From contig NZ_CP163439.1 in NCBI RefSeq assembly GCF_041052385.1, positions 7,367,001 to 7,431,000 on the forward strand: a stretch of 64,000 bases of DNA. The letters are read 5' to 3'. Made by a program: the position numbers and the translations under genes. The notes under the pieces are model-generated. The model saw nothing but the letters and a program-made list of their open reading frames with translations. It was not told the DNA's origin and did no database searches. Of this stretch, positions 33,223-42,555 are shown piece by piece. The DNA comes from Streptomyces sp. R28 (GTDB taxonomy: Bacteria > Actinomycetota > Actinomycetes > Streptomycetales > Streptomycetaceae). How positions within the stretch are numbered: the stretch's first letter is position 1; every line of letters starts with the position of its first letter.

Positions 33223-34827
33223 ATGACGGTAACCAGCGAACTCGACGACTCGTTCCACGTCTTCGACACCACCCTGCGCGACGGCGCCCAGCGGGAGGGC
33301 ATCAACCTCACCGTCGCCGACAAGCTGGCCATCGCACGGCACCTGGACGACTTCGGCGTGGGCTTCATCGAGGGCGGCTGGCCCGGCGCCAACCCCCGGG
33401 ACACCGAGTTCTTCGCGCGCGCCCGGCAGGAGATCGACTTCAAGCACGCCCAGCTCGTCGCCTTCGGCGCGACCCGCCGTGCGGGCGCCAAGGCGAGCGA
33501 GGACCCGCAGGTCAAGGCGCTGCTGGAGTCCGGCGCCCCGGTGATCACGCTCGTCGCGAAGTCCCACGACCGGCACGTCGAGCTCGCCCTGCGCACCACG
33601 CTCGACGAGAACCTGGAGATGGTCCGCGACACGGTGTCCCACCTGTGCGAGCAGGGCCGCCGCGTCTTCGTCGACTGCGAGCACTTCTTCGACGGCTACC
33701 GCGCCAACCCCGAGTACGCGAAATCCGTCGTCCGTACGGCCTCGGAGGCCGGCGCGGACGTCGTCATCCTCTGCGACACCAACGGCGGCATGCTCCCCGC
33801 CCAGGTCCAGGCGGTCGTCTCGACCGTCCTCGCCGACACCGGGGCCCGGCTCGGCATCCACGCCCAGGACGACACCGGCTGCGCGGTCGCCAACACCCTC
33901 GCCGCGGTCGACGCGGGCGCGACCCACGTCCAGTGCACGGCCAACGGTTACGGCGAGCGGGTCGGCAACGCCAACCTGTTCCCGGTGGTGGCGGCCCTGG
34001 AGCTGAAGTACGGCAAGAAGGTCCTCCCCGACGGCCACCTGCGCGAGATGACCCGTATCTCGCACGCCATCGCCGAGGTCGTCAACCTCACCCCGTCCAC
34101 GCACCAGCCCTACGTCGGCGTCTCCGCCTTCGCGCACAAGGCCGGCCTGCACGCCTCCGCCATCAAGGTCGACCCGGACCTGTACCAGCACATCGACCCC
34201 GAGCAGGTCGGCAACACCATGCGGATGCTGGTCTCCGACATGGCGGGCCGCGCGTCGATCGAGCTCAAGGGCAAGGAGCTCGGCGTCGACCTGGGCGGCG
34301 ACCGTGAGCTGGTCGGCCGGGTGGTCGAGCGGGTCAAGGAGCGGGAGCTCAAGGGCTACACGTACGAGGCGGCGGACGCGAGCTTCGAGCTCCTCCTGCG
34401 GGCCGAGGTCGAGGGCAAGTCCCTGAAGTACTTCGGCGTCGAGTCCTGGCGCGCGATCGTCGAGGACCGCCCCGACGGCACCCACGCCAACGAGGCCACG
34501 GTCAAGCTCTTCGCCAAGGGTGAGCGCATCGTCGCCACGGCCGAGGGCAACGGCCCGGTCAACGCCCTCGACCGCGCGCTGCGGGTGGCGCTGGAGAAGA
34601 TCTACCCCCAGCTCGCCAAGCTGGAGCTCGTCGACTACAAGGTCCGCATCCTGGAGGGCGTGCACGGCACCCAGTCCACGACCCGCGTCCTGATCTCCAC
34701 GTCCGACGGGGCGGGGGAGTGGTCGACGGTCGGCGTCGCCGAGAACGTCATCGCGGCGTCGTGGCAGGCGCTGGAGGACGCCTACACCTACGGGCTGCTG
34801 CGGGCCGGGGTGACGCCGGCCGAGTAG
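33223..34827 (+). CDS. cimA: (R)-citramalate synthase
   Basis: 534 residues. Condenses acetyl-CoA and pyruvate to citramalate, the threonine-independent entry to 2-oxobutyrate and isoleucine. The DRE-TIM barrel starts with FDTTLRDGAQREGINLT; metal ligands are in CDTNGGMLP and GIHAQDDTGCAVANT; FAHKAGLHASAI follows; the C-terminal LeuA_dimer regulatory domain (about 390-530) includes DYKVRILEG. The family split from isopropylmalate synthase is supported by overall sequence and the CimA-type REGI motif; biochemical specificity cannot be proven here. ATG 33223 has AGGAG ten bases upstream. It is controlled by the attenuator just upstream. Confidence 0.9.
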   Translation: MTVTSELDDSFHVFDTTLRDGAQREGINLTVADKLAIARHLDDFGVGFIEGGWPGANPRDTEFFARARQEIDFKHAQLVAFGATRRAGAKASEDPQVKALLESGAPVITLVAKSHDRHVELALRTTLDENLEMVRDTVSHLCEQGRRVFVDCEHFFDGYRANPEYAKSVVRTASEAGADVVILCDTNGGMLPAQVQAVVSTVLADTGARLGIHAQDDTGCAVANTLAAVDAGATHVQCTANGYGERVGNANLFPVVAALELKYGKKVLPDGHLREMTRISHAIAEVVNLTPSTHQPYVGVSAFAHKAGLHASAIKVDPDLYQHIDPEQVGNTMRMLVSDMAGRASIELKGKELGVDLGGDRELVGRVVERVKERELKGYTYEAADASFELLLRAEVEGKSLKYFGVESWRAIVEDRPDGTHANEATVKLFAKGERIVATAEGNGPVNALDRALRVALEKIYPQLAKLELVDYKVRILEGVHGTQSTTRVLISTSDGAGEWSTVGVAENVIAASWQALEDAYTYGLLRAGVTPAE

Positions 34828-34882
34828 GCCGAACGGCCTCGCCGCCGCCCCCCGGGCCTGTCGTCCACGGCACAGTGGAGCC

Positions 34883-35317
34883 ATGGACGACACGGAGACG
34901 GACGACAGGAACCTGTTGGCCCGGGGCAGTGCGGCGACCCGGCTGCCCGCCCAGGACCTGGAGCGGGCGCGGCGTTTCTACTTCGAGAAGCTCGGCCTGG
35001 AGCCGGTCGACGAACGGCCGGGTGGGCTGCTGTACCGGTGCGGAGGCACGGAGTTCGCCGTGTACCGGTCGACGGGCGCCTCCCCCGGCACCTTCACCCA
35101 GATGGGCTGGCAGGTGGAGGACGTCGAGGCGGTCGTGGCGGAACTCAGGCGGCGCGGCGTGGAGTTCGAGGAGGTCGACGTGCCCGGGTTCCGCACGGCG
35201 AACGGCATCGCCGACATCGAGGGCCACTACCCGAGCAAGGGCTTCCGCGGTGAACGTGCCGCCTGGTTCCACGACAGCGAGGGCAACCTGCTGGGCATCG
35301 GCCAGCCGTACGCCTGA
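34883..35317 (+). CDS. VOC/glyoxalase-superfamily protein
   Basis: 144 residues. One vicinal-oxygen-chelate module: an N-terminal beta-alpha-beta unit (TRLPAQDLERARRFYFEKLGLEP) and a C-terminal half ending FHDSEGNLLGIGQPYA, the usual last strand with a metal-ligand-type Glu. Half the size of a full bicupped enzyme, so probably a dimer. Substrate unknown; members include glyoxalases and fosfomycin/bleomycin resistance proteins. ATG 34883 is preceded by GTGGAG; it is 55 nt after cimA. Confidence 0.75.
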   Translation: MDDTETDDRNLLARGSAATRLPAQDLERARRFYFEKLGLEPVDERPGGLLYRCGGTEFAVYRSTGASPGTFTQMGWQVEDVEAVVAELRRRGVEFEEVDVPGFRTANGIADIEGHYPSKGFRGERAAWFHDSEGNLLGIGQPYA

Positions 35318-35452
35318 GACGCACCGGTCCACCGGCCGACAGCTCGGCGTACGCCCACGCCTTCACTTGCTGAAGGAACAGCGCGGGACAACACGGAACA
35401 ACGCCACTGATCCGGCCAGGAGTTGAGCACACCCCTGTCCTGATGTGAAGTC

Positions 35453-35496
35453 TTGACGCCCATCGGCACCATTAGTTAACTCACGGCGTGAGTTAA
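35453..35496 (+). promoter_or_regulatory. Promoter with overlapping operator for the GH3 gene
   Basis: The promoter TTGACG (35453-35458), 17-bp spacer, TTAACT (35476-35481) has its -10 inside a perfect dyad, TTAACTCA-CGGCG-TGAGTTAA (35476-35496). A repressor bound there would cover the -10 and the start site. This suggests induction of the glycosidase by its sugar product. Confidence 0.6.
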
Positions 35497-35531
35497 GTCA
35501 TGTGTTGACTCTGAGAGTCGAGGGACGTTCC

Positions 35532-38500
35532 ATGCGAAGAACCGCCCTGCTCGCCGCCGCCGCGCTCCTCACCACCCTGCTCCCGCTCACCGCCGCCGCC
35601 CCCGCATCCGGCGCCGACGATCCCCCGCCGGTCCCTGTCGACCGTTTCGAGGGCGAGGTGCCCTTCGCGAGCCCGCCCGCCGAGGGGGTCTTCACCTGGG
35701 GCAGCGACAACGACGACCCGCCCGCCCTGCGGTTGACCGCCCGCGACGACGCGCCCGAGGGTGAGAAAGTGCTCTCCGGCTCGTACGACATCAGCGGCTA
35801 CGGCGGCTTCACCCACGGCTTCGCCTTCGCCGAGCCCGCCCACGACTGGTCCGCCCACAAGGGCGTCCGCTTGTGGTGGGAAGGCCAGGACAACGGCAAG
35901 AAGATCGCCTTCGAGCTCAGGGACGGCGGAGCGAACGGCGAGGCCTCCGAGCTGTGGACGACCTCCTTCACCGACGACTTCACCGGCTGGAAACAGATCG
36001 AGCTGCCGTTCACCGACTTCACCTACCGCACCGACTACCAGCCCGTGGGCGGCATCGACCACATCCTGGGCCTCACCGAGACCTGGGGCTACGCCGTCAC
36101 CCTCCCGGCCGGAACCAAGGCTCGGTTCGCCATGGACGGCGTCGAGTTGTACGGCAAGGCCGACCAGGCCCTGAAAGCCTCGGTCCTGACCGACTCCGCC
36201 GTCTACCCCACCGACGAGGGCAGTGCGGCGACCGCGAAGCTCACGGTCGCGACCACGGGCTCCACCCCCCTCGACGAACCCGTCACCGTCACCTACGAGA
36301 CCACAGGCGGCACCGCCGACCCCGGCAGGGACTACACCCCGGTCACCGGAACCGTCACCTTCCCGGCCGGCACGGCCTCCGGCACCACCCGCGAGATCCG
36401 CGTCCCCACCCTTGAGGACAGGTCCGCCGAGCCCGCCGAGACGATCCCGCTGAAGCTGACGGTCACCGGCGCCAAGCCCCCCGCCGAGACCCCGCAGATC
36501 GTCGTCGACGCGCACGGACTGCCGTATCTCGACAGCGAGTTGCCGGTGCGGGGGCGCGTCGCCGACCTCCTCTCGCGCCTCTCCCTCGAGGAGAAGGCAG
36601 GCCAGATGACCCAGGCCGAGCGCGGCGCCCTCACCGCGTCCGGCGACATCGCCACGTACGCCCTCGGCTCGCTCCTCTCCGGCGGCGGCTCCACGCCGAC
36701 GCCCAACACCGCCGAGGCCTGGGCGAAGATGATCGACGGCTTCCAGCTCCGGGCGCAGGCGACCCGCTTCCAGATCCCGCTGATCTACGGCGTCGACGCG
36801 GTGCACGGCCACAACAACCTGGTCGGCGCGACGGTCATGCCGCACAACATCGGACTCGGGGCGTCCCGGGATCCGGGGCTGGCCCACCGGACCGGCGCGG
36901 TGACCGCCGCCGAGACCCGGGCGACCGGCATCCCCTGGGACTTCGCGCCCTGCCTGTGCGTGACGCGGGACGACCGGTGGGGACGGGCGTACGAGTCCTT
37001 CGGCGAGGACCCGGCCCTCGTCGACGCCATGGAGACGGTCATCCAGGGCCTCCAGGGCAGGCCCGACGGACGCGACCTGAACCGCGGCGACAAGGTCCTC
37101 GCCACCGCCAAGCACTTCGTCGGCGACGGCGGCACCGAGTACGGCTCCTCGACCACCGGCACGTACACCATCGACCAGGGCGTCACCAAGGTCACCCGGC
37201 AGCAGTTGGAGGCCGTCCACCTGGCCCCGTACCGGACGGCCGTCGACCGCGGCGTCGGCACGGTCATGCCGTCGTACTCCTCCCTGGACCTCGTCGGCGA
37301 CGGCCGGGGGCCGGTGAAGATGCACGCCCGCGCCGACATGATCAACGGGGTCCTGAAGGACCGTATGGGCTTCGACGGCTTCGTGATCAGCGACTGGCAG
37401 GGCATCGACCAGATCCCCGGCGACCACGCCTTCGACGTCCGTACGTCGGTCAACGCGGGCGTCGACATGATCATGGTGCCGTACGCGTACAAGGACTTCC
37501 ACGCGACCTTGGTCGACGAGGTCAGGGCCGGCCGGATCAGCGAGAAGCGGATCGACGACGCCGTATCCCGCATCCTCACGCAGAAGTTCCGCCTCGGGCT
37601 GTTCGAGAAGCCGTACGCCGACACCAGCGGGGCCGCGCGGATCGGTTCCGCCGCGCACCGGGCCGTGGCACGTCAGGCGGCCGCACAGTCGCAGGTGCTG
37701 CTGAAGAACACGGACGGGCTGCTGCCCCTGAAGAAGTCGCAGGAGGTCTATGTCGCCGGATCCAACGCCGACGACATCGGCAACCAGAGCGGCGGCTGGA
37801 CGGTCACCTGGCAGGGCGCGTCCGGAGACATCACGCCCGGCACGACGATCCTGGAGGCGATGCGGAAGAACTCCGCGCGGCTGACGTACTCCAAGGACGC
37901 CTCGGCACCGACGCAGGGCCATGACGTGGGCGTGGTCGTCGTCGGCGAGACCCCGTACGCCGAGGGCGTCGGCGACGTCGGCAACGGCCACGACCTTCGG
38001 CTGAGCCCCGCCGACCGGGCGGCCGTCGACAAGGTGTGCGGCGCGATGAAGTGCGCGGTGCTGATCGTCTCCGGGCGCCCGCAGCTGATCGACGACGAGC
38101 GGCTGGCCCGGATCGACGCGCTGGTCGCCTCCTGGCTGCCGGGCACGGAGGGCGACGGCGTGGCGGACGTCCTCTACGGCAGGCGGCCCTTCACCGGGCA
38201 GCTGCCCGTCACCTGGCCGAAGAGCGAGGCGCAGCTGCCGATCAATGTCGGGGACGCGTCGTACGACCCGAGGTTCCCGTACGGCTGGGGCCTGACCACG
38301 CTGACCGAGGTGCCGGGCGGCGGCGCGGTGACGCTGAGGGCGCTCGGCATCGCGGCCGCGGCCGCCGAGCGGGCGGGGGCAGAGGAGGCGGGGCGCGCGC
38401 TCGTCACCAAGGCCCGGCTGATCGTCCAGCGCAGGGCGGCCGGCACGGGGATCACCGAGGCGGTGGCGGGGCCCTTCGCCGAGGCGGACCATCTGCTGCT

Positions 38501-38558
38501 GACGGGCCGGTACGGGGCGGCGGTGCGGAAGCTGACGGCGGCGTACAGAGCGGCCTGA
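35532..38558 (+). CDS. Secreted multidomain glycoside hydrolase family 3
   Basis: 1008 residues: Sec signal peptide (to about residue 34), a carbohydrate-binding-like beta-sandwich domain (about 36-185, DISGYGGFTHGFAF to FAMDGVELYGK), a Calx-beta-like domain (about 190-315, GGTADPGRDYTPVTGTVTFP), the GH3 N-terminal barrel with nucleophile D621 in VISDWQGID, the GH3 C-terminal domain, and a short helical tail. It is probably a beta-glucosidase or exo-glucanase with substrate-attachment domains. ATG 35532 has GAGGGA eight bases upstream. It has its own operator-overlapped promoter. Confidence 0.9.
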   Translation: MRRTALLAAAALLTTLLPLTAAAPASGADDPPPVPVDRFEGEVPFASPPAEGVFTWGSDNDDPPALRLTARDDAPEGEKVLSGSYDISGYGGFTHGFAFAEPAHDWSAHKGVRLWWEGQDNGKKIAFELRDGGANGEASELWTTSFTDDFTGWKQIELPFTDFTYRTDYQPVGGIDHILGLTETWGYAVTLPAGTKARFAMDGVELYGKADQALKASVLTDSAVYPTDEGSAATAKLTVATTGSTPLDEPVTVTYETTGGTADPGRDYTPVTGTVTFPAGTASGTTREIRVPTLEDRSAEPAETIPLKLTVTGAKPPAETPQIVVDAHGLPYLDSELPVRGRVADLLSRLSLEEKAGQMTQAERGALTASGDIATYALGSLLSGGGSTPTPNTAEAWAKMIDGFQLRAQATRFQIPLIYGVDAVHGHNNLVGATVMPHNIGLGASRDPGLAHRTGAVTAAETRATGIPWDFAPCLCVTRDDRWGRAYESFGEDPALVDAMETVIQGLQGRPDGRDLNRGDKVLATAKHFVGDGGTEYGSSTTGTYTIDQGVTKVTRQQLEAVHLAPYRTAVDRGVGTVMPSYSSLDLVGDGRGPVKMHARADMINGVLKDRMGFDGFVISDWQGIDQIPGDHAFDVRTSVNAGVDMIMVPYAYKDFHATLVDEVRAGRISEKRIDDAVSRILTQKFRLGLFEKPYADTSGAARIGSAAHRAVARQAAAQSQVLLKNTDGLLPLKKSQEVYVAGSNADDIGNQSGGWTVTWQGASGDITPGTTILEAMRKNSARLTYSKDASAPTQGHDVGVVVVGETPYAEGVGDVGNGHDLRLSPADRAAVDKVCGAMKCAVLIVSGRPQLIDDERLARIDALVASWLPGTEGDGVADVLYGRRPFTGQLPVTWPKSEAQLPINVGDASYDPRFPYGWGLTTLTEVPGGGAVTLRALGIAAAAAERAGAEEAGRALVTKARLIVQRRAAGTGITEAVAGPFAEADHLLLTGRYGAAVRKLTAAYRAA

Positions 38559-38566
38559 GCTGTACA

Positions 38567-38624
38567 GGGCATCTCTTCCGGTGGGGCAGGTCCGTACGGG
38601 GAGAGATGCCCGTTCTCCTGCCCC
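38567..38624 (+). terminator. Interleaved inverted repeats after the GH3 gene
   Basis: GGGCATCTCT (38567-38576) pairs perfectly with AGAGATGCCC (38602-38611); GGGGCAGG (38583-38590) pairs perfectly with CCTGCCCC (38617-38624). The two stems interleave and cannot form together except as a pseudoknot. The first is a likely GH3 terminator. The second ends 18 nt before the next gene. Confidence 0.5.
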
Positions 38625-38642
38625 ATCGGGTAGCGTCGAAGT

Positions 38643-40004
38643 ATGAGGACTCCGCTGTTCCGGGGCCTCATGCGCGCAGCTGTGGTGCCGGTGGCCGCGA
38701 CGTTCGCGGTGCTCATGTCCGGTGCCCCCGGCGCGCACGCGGCCACGGACCTTTCGAAGGTCGCCGAGGAGCTGCGCGATGGCCCCGTCTATGTGGACCC
38801 CGCCGCCTCGGACCAACTGTCGTCGGCTGACGCCGAAGCGCTCGCCGACAAGATCAGGGACGCCGACAAGCCGGTCTTCGTCGCCGTCCTCCCGGCCGAT
38901 CAGCCGACGCAGAACCTCCTTTTGAACCTCCGTACCGAGACCGGTGTCACGGGCCTGTACGGCGCCCGCGTCGGTGATCGCTTCGACGCGGCGGCCGACT
39001 CCTCCGTCCTGTCCCGGCAGGGGGTGGACAACCTGGTCACATCGGTGCAGGGCGCCGGTGACCCCAAGGCCCAGCTGAACGATTTCGTCGACGCGGCGCT
39101 GCAGAACGTGGGCGGCACGGCACCCGCCGGCTGGAGCGACGGCGGGGGCGGCAAGGGCGTGGACACCGGCGGGCTGATCGGTGTCGGCGCGGTGCTGGCG
39201 GCGGGCGGCGCGGGCGCGTACGCGCTGGTCCGGCGCAACCGGCGGCGCCACGAGGCGGAGCAGCGGGAGGCGCTGGAGAAACTGCGGGTCGTGGTGGACG
39301 AGGACATCACCGCCTTCGGCGAGGAACTGGACCGTCTGGAATTCCACCCGGCCGAACCCGGCGCCGACGACTCGATGCGCGCGGACTACGAGCGCGCACT
39401 GGACGCCTACGACCAGGCGAAGCGGCTCATGGACACAGCGCGCAAACCGGAGGACGTCAGGGCCGTCACCCAGTCCCTGGAGGACGGCCGCTTCTCCCTC
39501 ACCCAGCTGTCCGCCCGTCGGGAGCACCGGCCTCTGCCCGAACGCCGGCCACCCTGCTTCTTCGACCCACGCCACGGCCCGGCGGTGGCCGACGAGACCT
39601 GGACACCGCCCGGCGGCACTCTTCGCGAGGTCCCGGTCTGCGCTGCCGACCGCACTCGCCTCGCCGAAGGCCGCGACCCCGTGATCCGCGAGGTGGACAC
39701 GGAGTACGGCCGCCGCCCGTACTGGGACGCCGGCCCCGCCTACGGCCCCTGGGCAGGCGGCTACTTCGGCGGCGGCATCCTCCCCGGCCTCCTCTTCGGC
39801 ACGATGCTGGGCAGCATGATGGCCACGCCGGCCTACGCGGCCGACTACGGCGCGGGGTACGGCTACGGCGGCGGTTACGAGGGCGGCGACATGTCCGGCG
39901 CGGACTTCGACGCCGGGGACTTCGGGGGCGGGTTCGACGGTGGGGGCGGGTTCGACGGTGGGGGAGGCTTCGGCGGGGGCGGCTTCGACGGCGGAGGCTT
40001 CTGA
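38643..40004 (+). CDS. Membrane protein with extracytoplasmic N-domain and Gly-rich tail, unknown function
   Basis: 453 residues. Signal peptide (ends near GAHAATD), an extracellular alpha/beta domain (about 35-165) resembling TPM-type domains, one transmembrane helix (GLIGVGAVLAAGGAGAYALV) followed by RRNRRRH, a cytoplasmic coiled region (about 205-280), and a hydrophobic segment. The last about 40 residues are FDGGGGFDGGG-like repeats of Phe-Asp/Gly. The Gly-Phe-Asp tail is low-complexity and could mediate clustering. There is no catalytic motif. It starts at ATG 38643 right after a TAGCGT -10-like box, so the mRNA may be nearly leaderless. Confidence 0.7.
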   Translation: MRTPLFRGLMRAAVVPVAATFAVLMSGAPGAHAATDLSKVAEELRDGPVYVDPAASDQLSSADAEALADKIRDADKPVFVAVLPADQPTQNLLLNLRTETGVTGLYGARVGDRFDAAADSSVLSRQGVDNLVTSVQGAGDPKAQLNDFVDAALQNVGGTAPAGWSDGGGGKGVDTGGLIGVGAVLAAGGAGAYALVRRNRRRHEAEQREALEKLRVVVDEDITAFGEELDRLEFHPAEPGADDSMRADYERALDAYDQAKRLMDTARKPEDVRAVTQSLEDGRFSLTQLSARREHRPLPERRPPCFFDPRHGPAVADETWTPPGGTLREVPVCAADRTRLAEGRDPVIREVDTEYGRRPYWDAGPAYGPWAGGYFGGGILPGLLFGTMLGSMMATPAYAADYGAGYGYGGGYEGGDMSGADFDAGDFGGGFDGGGGFDGGGGFGGGGFDGGGF

Positions 40005-40028
40005 ACTCCCTGCCGCAGAACACGGCAC

Positions 40029-40056
40029 GGGCCCGGCGTCCGAGGACGCCGGGCCC
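40029..40056. terminator. Bidirectional terminator between convergent genes
   Basis: GGGCCCGGCGTC / GACGCCGGGCCC, a 12-bp perfect stem with the tetraloop CGAG, lies between the stops of the Gly-rich membrane protein (+) and the trypsin gene (-). Confidence 0.75.
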
Positions 40057-40086
40057 GCAGTACTGGCACGCCGACAAGCCGGCAGG

Positions 40087-40869
40087 TCAGAGAGTGGACG
40101 CCGCCGAGGCGATCGCGGAGGCGAAGGTCGAGACCTCGGTGTAGACGCCGGGGGCGTTCGGCCGGGCGCAGCCTATGCCCCAGCTGACTATGCCGACCTG
40201 GATCCACTGGTTGGCGCTGTCCCGACGGAACATCGGGCCGCCGGAGTCGCCCTGGCAGGTGTCGACGCCGCCCGCGGTGAGGCCGGCGCAGATCTCCTCG
40301 TTCGCGATGAGGCCGCTGTAGCCGCTGTAGGAACGGCAGGTGGCGTCGCTGACGAACGGCACGTTGGCCTTGAGCATGTAGCGCTGCTGGCCGCCGCCCT
40401 CGGTGGCCGCGCCCCAGCCGGCGACGGTGAAGGTGCCGGTGTTGTACTGCGTGGTGGTGGCGATCTTCAGCGTCGGCAGGTTGATGGGCTGGGCGAGCTT
40501 GATGAGCGCCCAGTCCTTGCCGTCGCCGTTGTAGCCGGGGGCCTGCAACACCTTGGTGGAGCGGACCTGGACACGCCCGCTGGTGGACTGCAGGTCCACG
40601 ACACCGGCGGTGGCCGTGATGCTGGTGTTGTTGCCGGACCCGCTCACACAGTGCGCGGCGGTGAGCACGATCTGCTGGGTGTAGAGCGCGCCTCCACAGC
40701 CCATGGAGAGCCGGACCATGAACGGGAACTCGCCCTGCGTGGCACGGGTTCCGCCGACGACGCGCGAATCGGCGGCGTTCGCGGCCGAGACGGGCTGAAG
40801 GCTGACGATCGCGAGAGCGGCTGCGCCGAGGACCGCGCATCTCTTGAGCGCGGTGAGGAGCTTCTTCAA
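40087..40869 (-). CDS. Secreted trypsin-like serine protease (S. griseus trypsin homologue)
   Basis: 260 residues, nearly the same length and sequence as Streptomyces griseus trypsin precursor. The signal peptide (LLTALKRCAVLGAAALAIV) and short propeptide end before mature VVGGTRATQGEFPFM. Catalytic triad: His in TAAHC, Asp in KDWALIKL, Ser in CQGDSGGP. The S1 Asp of DTCQGDSGG indicates Arg/Lys specificity. The start is a TTG at 40869, with GGAAGG eight bases upstream, giving an N terminus that matches the precursor; the open frame continues to 40932 without similarity. Expression of such proteases is typically developmental. Confidence 0.92.
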   Translation of the reverse strand: MKKLLTALKRCAVLGAAALAIVSLQPVSAANAADSRVVGGTRATQGEFPFMVRLSMGCGGALYTQQIVLTAAHCVSGSGNNTSITATAGVVDLQSTSGRVQVRSTKVLQAPGYNGDGKDWALIKLAQPINLPTLKIATTTQYNTGTFTVAGWGAATEGGGQQRYMLKANVPFVSDATCRSYSGYSGLIANEEICAGLTAGGVDTCQGDSGGPMFRRDSANQWIQVGIVSWGIGCARPNAPGVYTEVSTFASAIASAASTL

Positions 40870-41276
40870 CGTGATGCCTTCCGTGGGGGGTTGGACATAC
40901 GAACGTGGAGAGCGCTGATAGGTCAGGGGCATGCCACCAAGGGGGGAAAGGAAAGAAAGCCCCCATTTTGTGACATGCGCCGGTCAAATCTGTTGCTGGA
41001 TTATGTGGATCCTGGGCGTGCCCGGACAAGGGGTTGAATCCAGCCACGCTCGTTCAGGACACGGGCTGGTCGAGGACGGCCGTGCGCAGACCGGGGCGCG
41101 ACCGCGGCATCCGGTCGATGCCGCGGTCACGGGGTCACGCGGTCACGGGGTCACGCGGTCACGGGGTCACGCGGTCACGGGGTACGCGCGCACGGCGGCC
41201 GACGGCCGAGGACCGCCGTTCTCCCTCTCCTGCGAGGCGAGGGCGCCCCGTCCGGAACCGGGCCGGGATGTCGCGG
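40870..41276. other. Intergenic region with tandem repeat, no gene seen
   Basis: Between the trypsin start and the MFS stop. It holds the trypsin promoter region (40870-41000, less GC-rich) and a tandem 8-bp repeat (41123-41185). No frame with coding bias was seen on either strand. Confidence 0.5.
41123..41185. repeat. Tandem 8-bp direct repeat, about eight copies
   Basis: Units alternate GCGGTCAC and GGGGTCAC, giving four near-copies of the 16-mer GCGGTCACGGGGTCAC; the last unit lacks a base (GGGGTAC). Each unit has a GTCAC core. It could be a slippage-prone repeat or a set of protein-binding sites. Confidence 0.85.
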
Positions 41277-42479
41277 TCATGCCGGTGACGATGCCCGCGT
41301 ACGACGGTCAGCCGTGCCCTGACATCGCCGCCGGGCCAGACCACCCGCCGCGCCCGCCACGCCCGCCGCCACCAGCGACAGCGCGACCAGCACGACGCTG
41401 ACCCACAGGGGTGACCGGTACCCGAGCCCGGCCCCGATGGCCGTACCGCCGAGCCATGGCCCCAGCGCGGCACCCACGTTGAACGCGGCCGTCGCGAAGC
41501 CACCGCCCAGCGTGGGCGCACCGGGAGCCGCGTACAGAGCCTGGGAGATGAGCGTGGACCCGACACCGAAGGACAGGGCGCCCTGCGCGAAGACGAGCCC
41601 GAGCGCCACGGCCGGCGTACCGGCGCCGAGCGCGAAGGCGACCCACCCCAGGCACAAGGCGCTGCCACCCCCGATCACCACCGCCCCGGGCCGCCGATCG
41701 GCGAACCGCCCGCCCACGCCGACCCCCACGAACGCCCCCGCACCGAACAGCGCCAGCACGACGGGCACCCACCCGCTTCCCAGCCCCGTCACCTTCGTGA
41801 CCAGCGGCGCGAGATAGGTGAAGGTGCAGAAGGTGGCGGCGTTCACGAGGGCGCCGAGGAGCAGCGTGACCTGGAGCCGGGGGCTGCGCAGCGACCGCAG
41901 TTCGCCCCGCAGGGCAGGCCGCTCGGAGTCGGCGGCACCACGCGGCACGGACCACACGACCGCCACCACGGCAGGCACGGACAGCAGCGCCACAGCCCAG
42001 AACGCCGCACGCCACCCCCAGAGCTGACCGAGCGCCGCCCCGGCGGGCACCCCCACCACACAGGCAAGGGTGACCCCGCCGAGCAGGGTGGACGTGGCCC
42101 GCCCTTTGGCAGCGGGCTCGACCATCTGGACGGCCGCGACGAGGGCGACGGCCAGGAACCCGGCATTGGCCAGCGCCCCCACGACGCGCGTGCCGACCAG
42201 TACCCCGAAGCTGTCGGTCACCGCCCCCACGACATGGACGGCGATGAACACAGTCAGAAACCCCAACAGGGCCCCACGCCGTGACCACCGCCGCGCGAGC
42301 CCGGCCATGACAGGCGCCCCGACCACCATCCCCACGGCAAAGGCAGAGGTGAGCGCCCCGGCAGCGGGCACGGAAACCCGCAGTTCCCGCGCGATGTCCG
42401 GCACCAGCCCGGACAGCATGAACTCGGATGTTCCCTGGGCGAAGACGGCAACGCCCAGCAGATGAAGAGCGAACGGCAT
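41277..42479 (-). CDS. MFS chloramphenicol-exporter-like protein (Cmr/CmlR type)
   Basis: 400 residues, 12 membrane helices. MPFALHLLGVAVFAQGTSEF at the N terminus and RATSTLLGGVTLACVVGVPAG resemble the S. lividans/S. coelicolor chloramphenicol resistance exporters closely. It may confer phenicol or other drug efflux. ATG 42479 has GGAG eight bases upstream; the frame is open to 42494 from a TTG. Upstream, the 14-bp palindrome GCGCTGATCAGCGC (42566-42579) could be an operator or part of a leader hairpin. Confidence 0.87.
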   Translation of the reverse strand: MPFALHLLGVAVFAQGTSEFMLSGLVPDIARELRVSVPAAGALTSAFAVGMVVGAPVMAGLARRWSRRGALLGFLTVFIAVHVVGAVTDSFGVLVGTRVVGALANAGFLAVALVAAVQMVEPAAKGRATSTLLGGVTLACVVGVPAGAALGQLWGWRAAFWAVALLSVPAVVAVVWSVPRGAADSERPALRGELRSLRSPRLQVTLLLGALVNAATFCTFTYLAPLVTKVTGLGSGWVPVVLALFGAGAFVGVGVGGRFADRRPGAVVIGGGSALCLGWVAFALGAGTPAVALGLVFAQGALSFGVGSTLISQALYAAPGAPTLGGGFATAAFNVGAALGPWLGGTAIGAGLGYRSPLWVSVVLVALSLVAAGVAGAAGGLARRRCQGTADRRTRASSPA

Positions 42480-42555
42480 GAAGAAACTCCGCAACCCGAA
42501 GTCGACGTCGAAAACGGCACGTTGAACGGCCGTCCGGCAGCGGAGTGAGTCCTGA

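Noticed and set aside
35493..40028. 1511-residue minus-strand open frame
   Set aside because: Low-complexity Gly/Val/Arg/Asp translation without motifs, opposite the GH3 and Gly-rich membrane protein genes.
41123..41185. CRISPR-like array
   Set aside because: Units are 8 bp and directly adjacent without unique spacers; no cas genes nearby.
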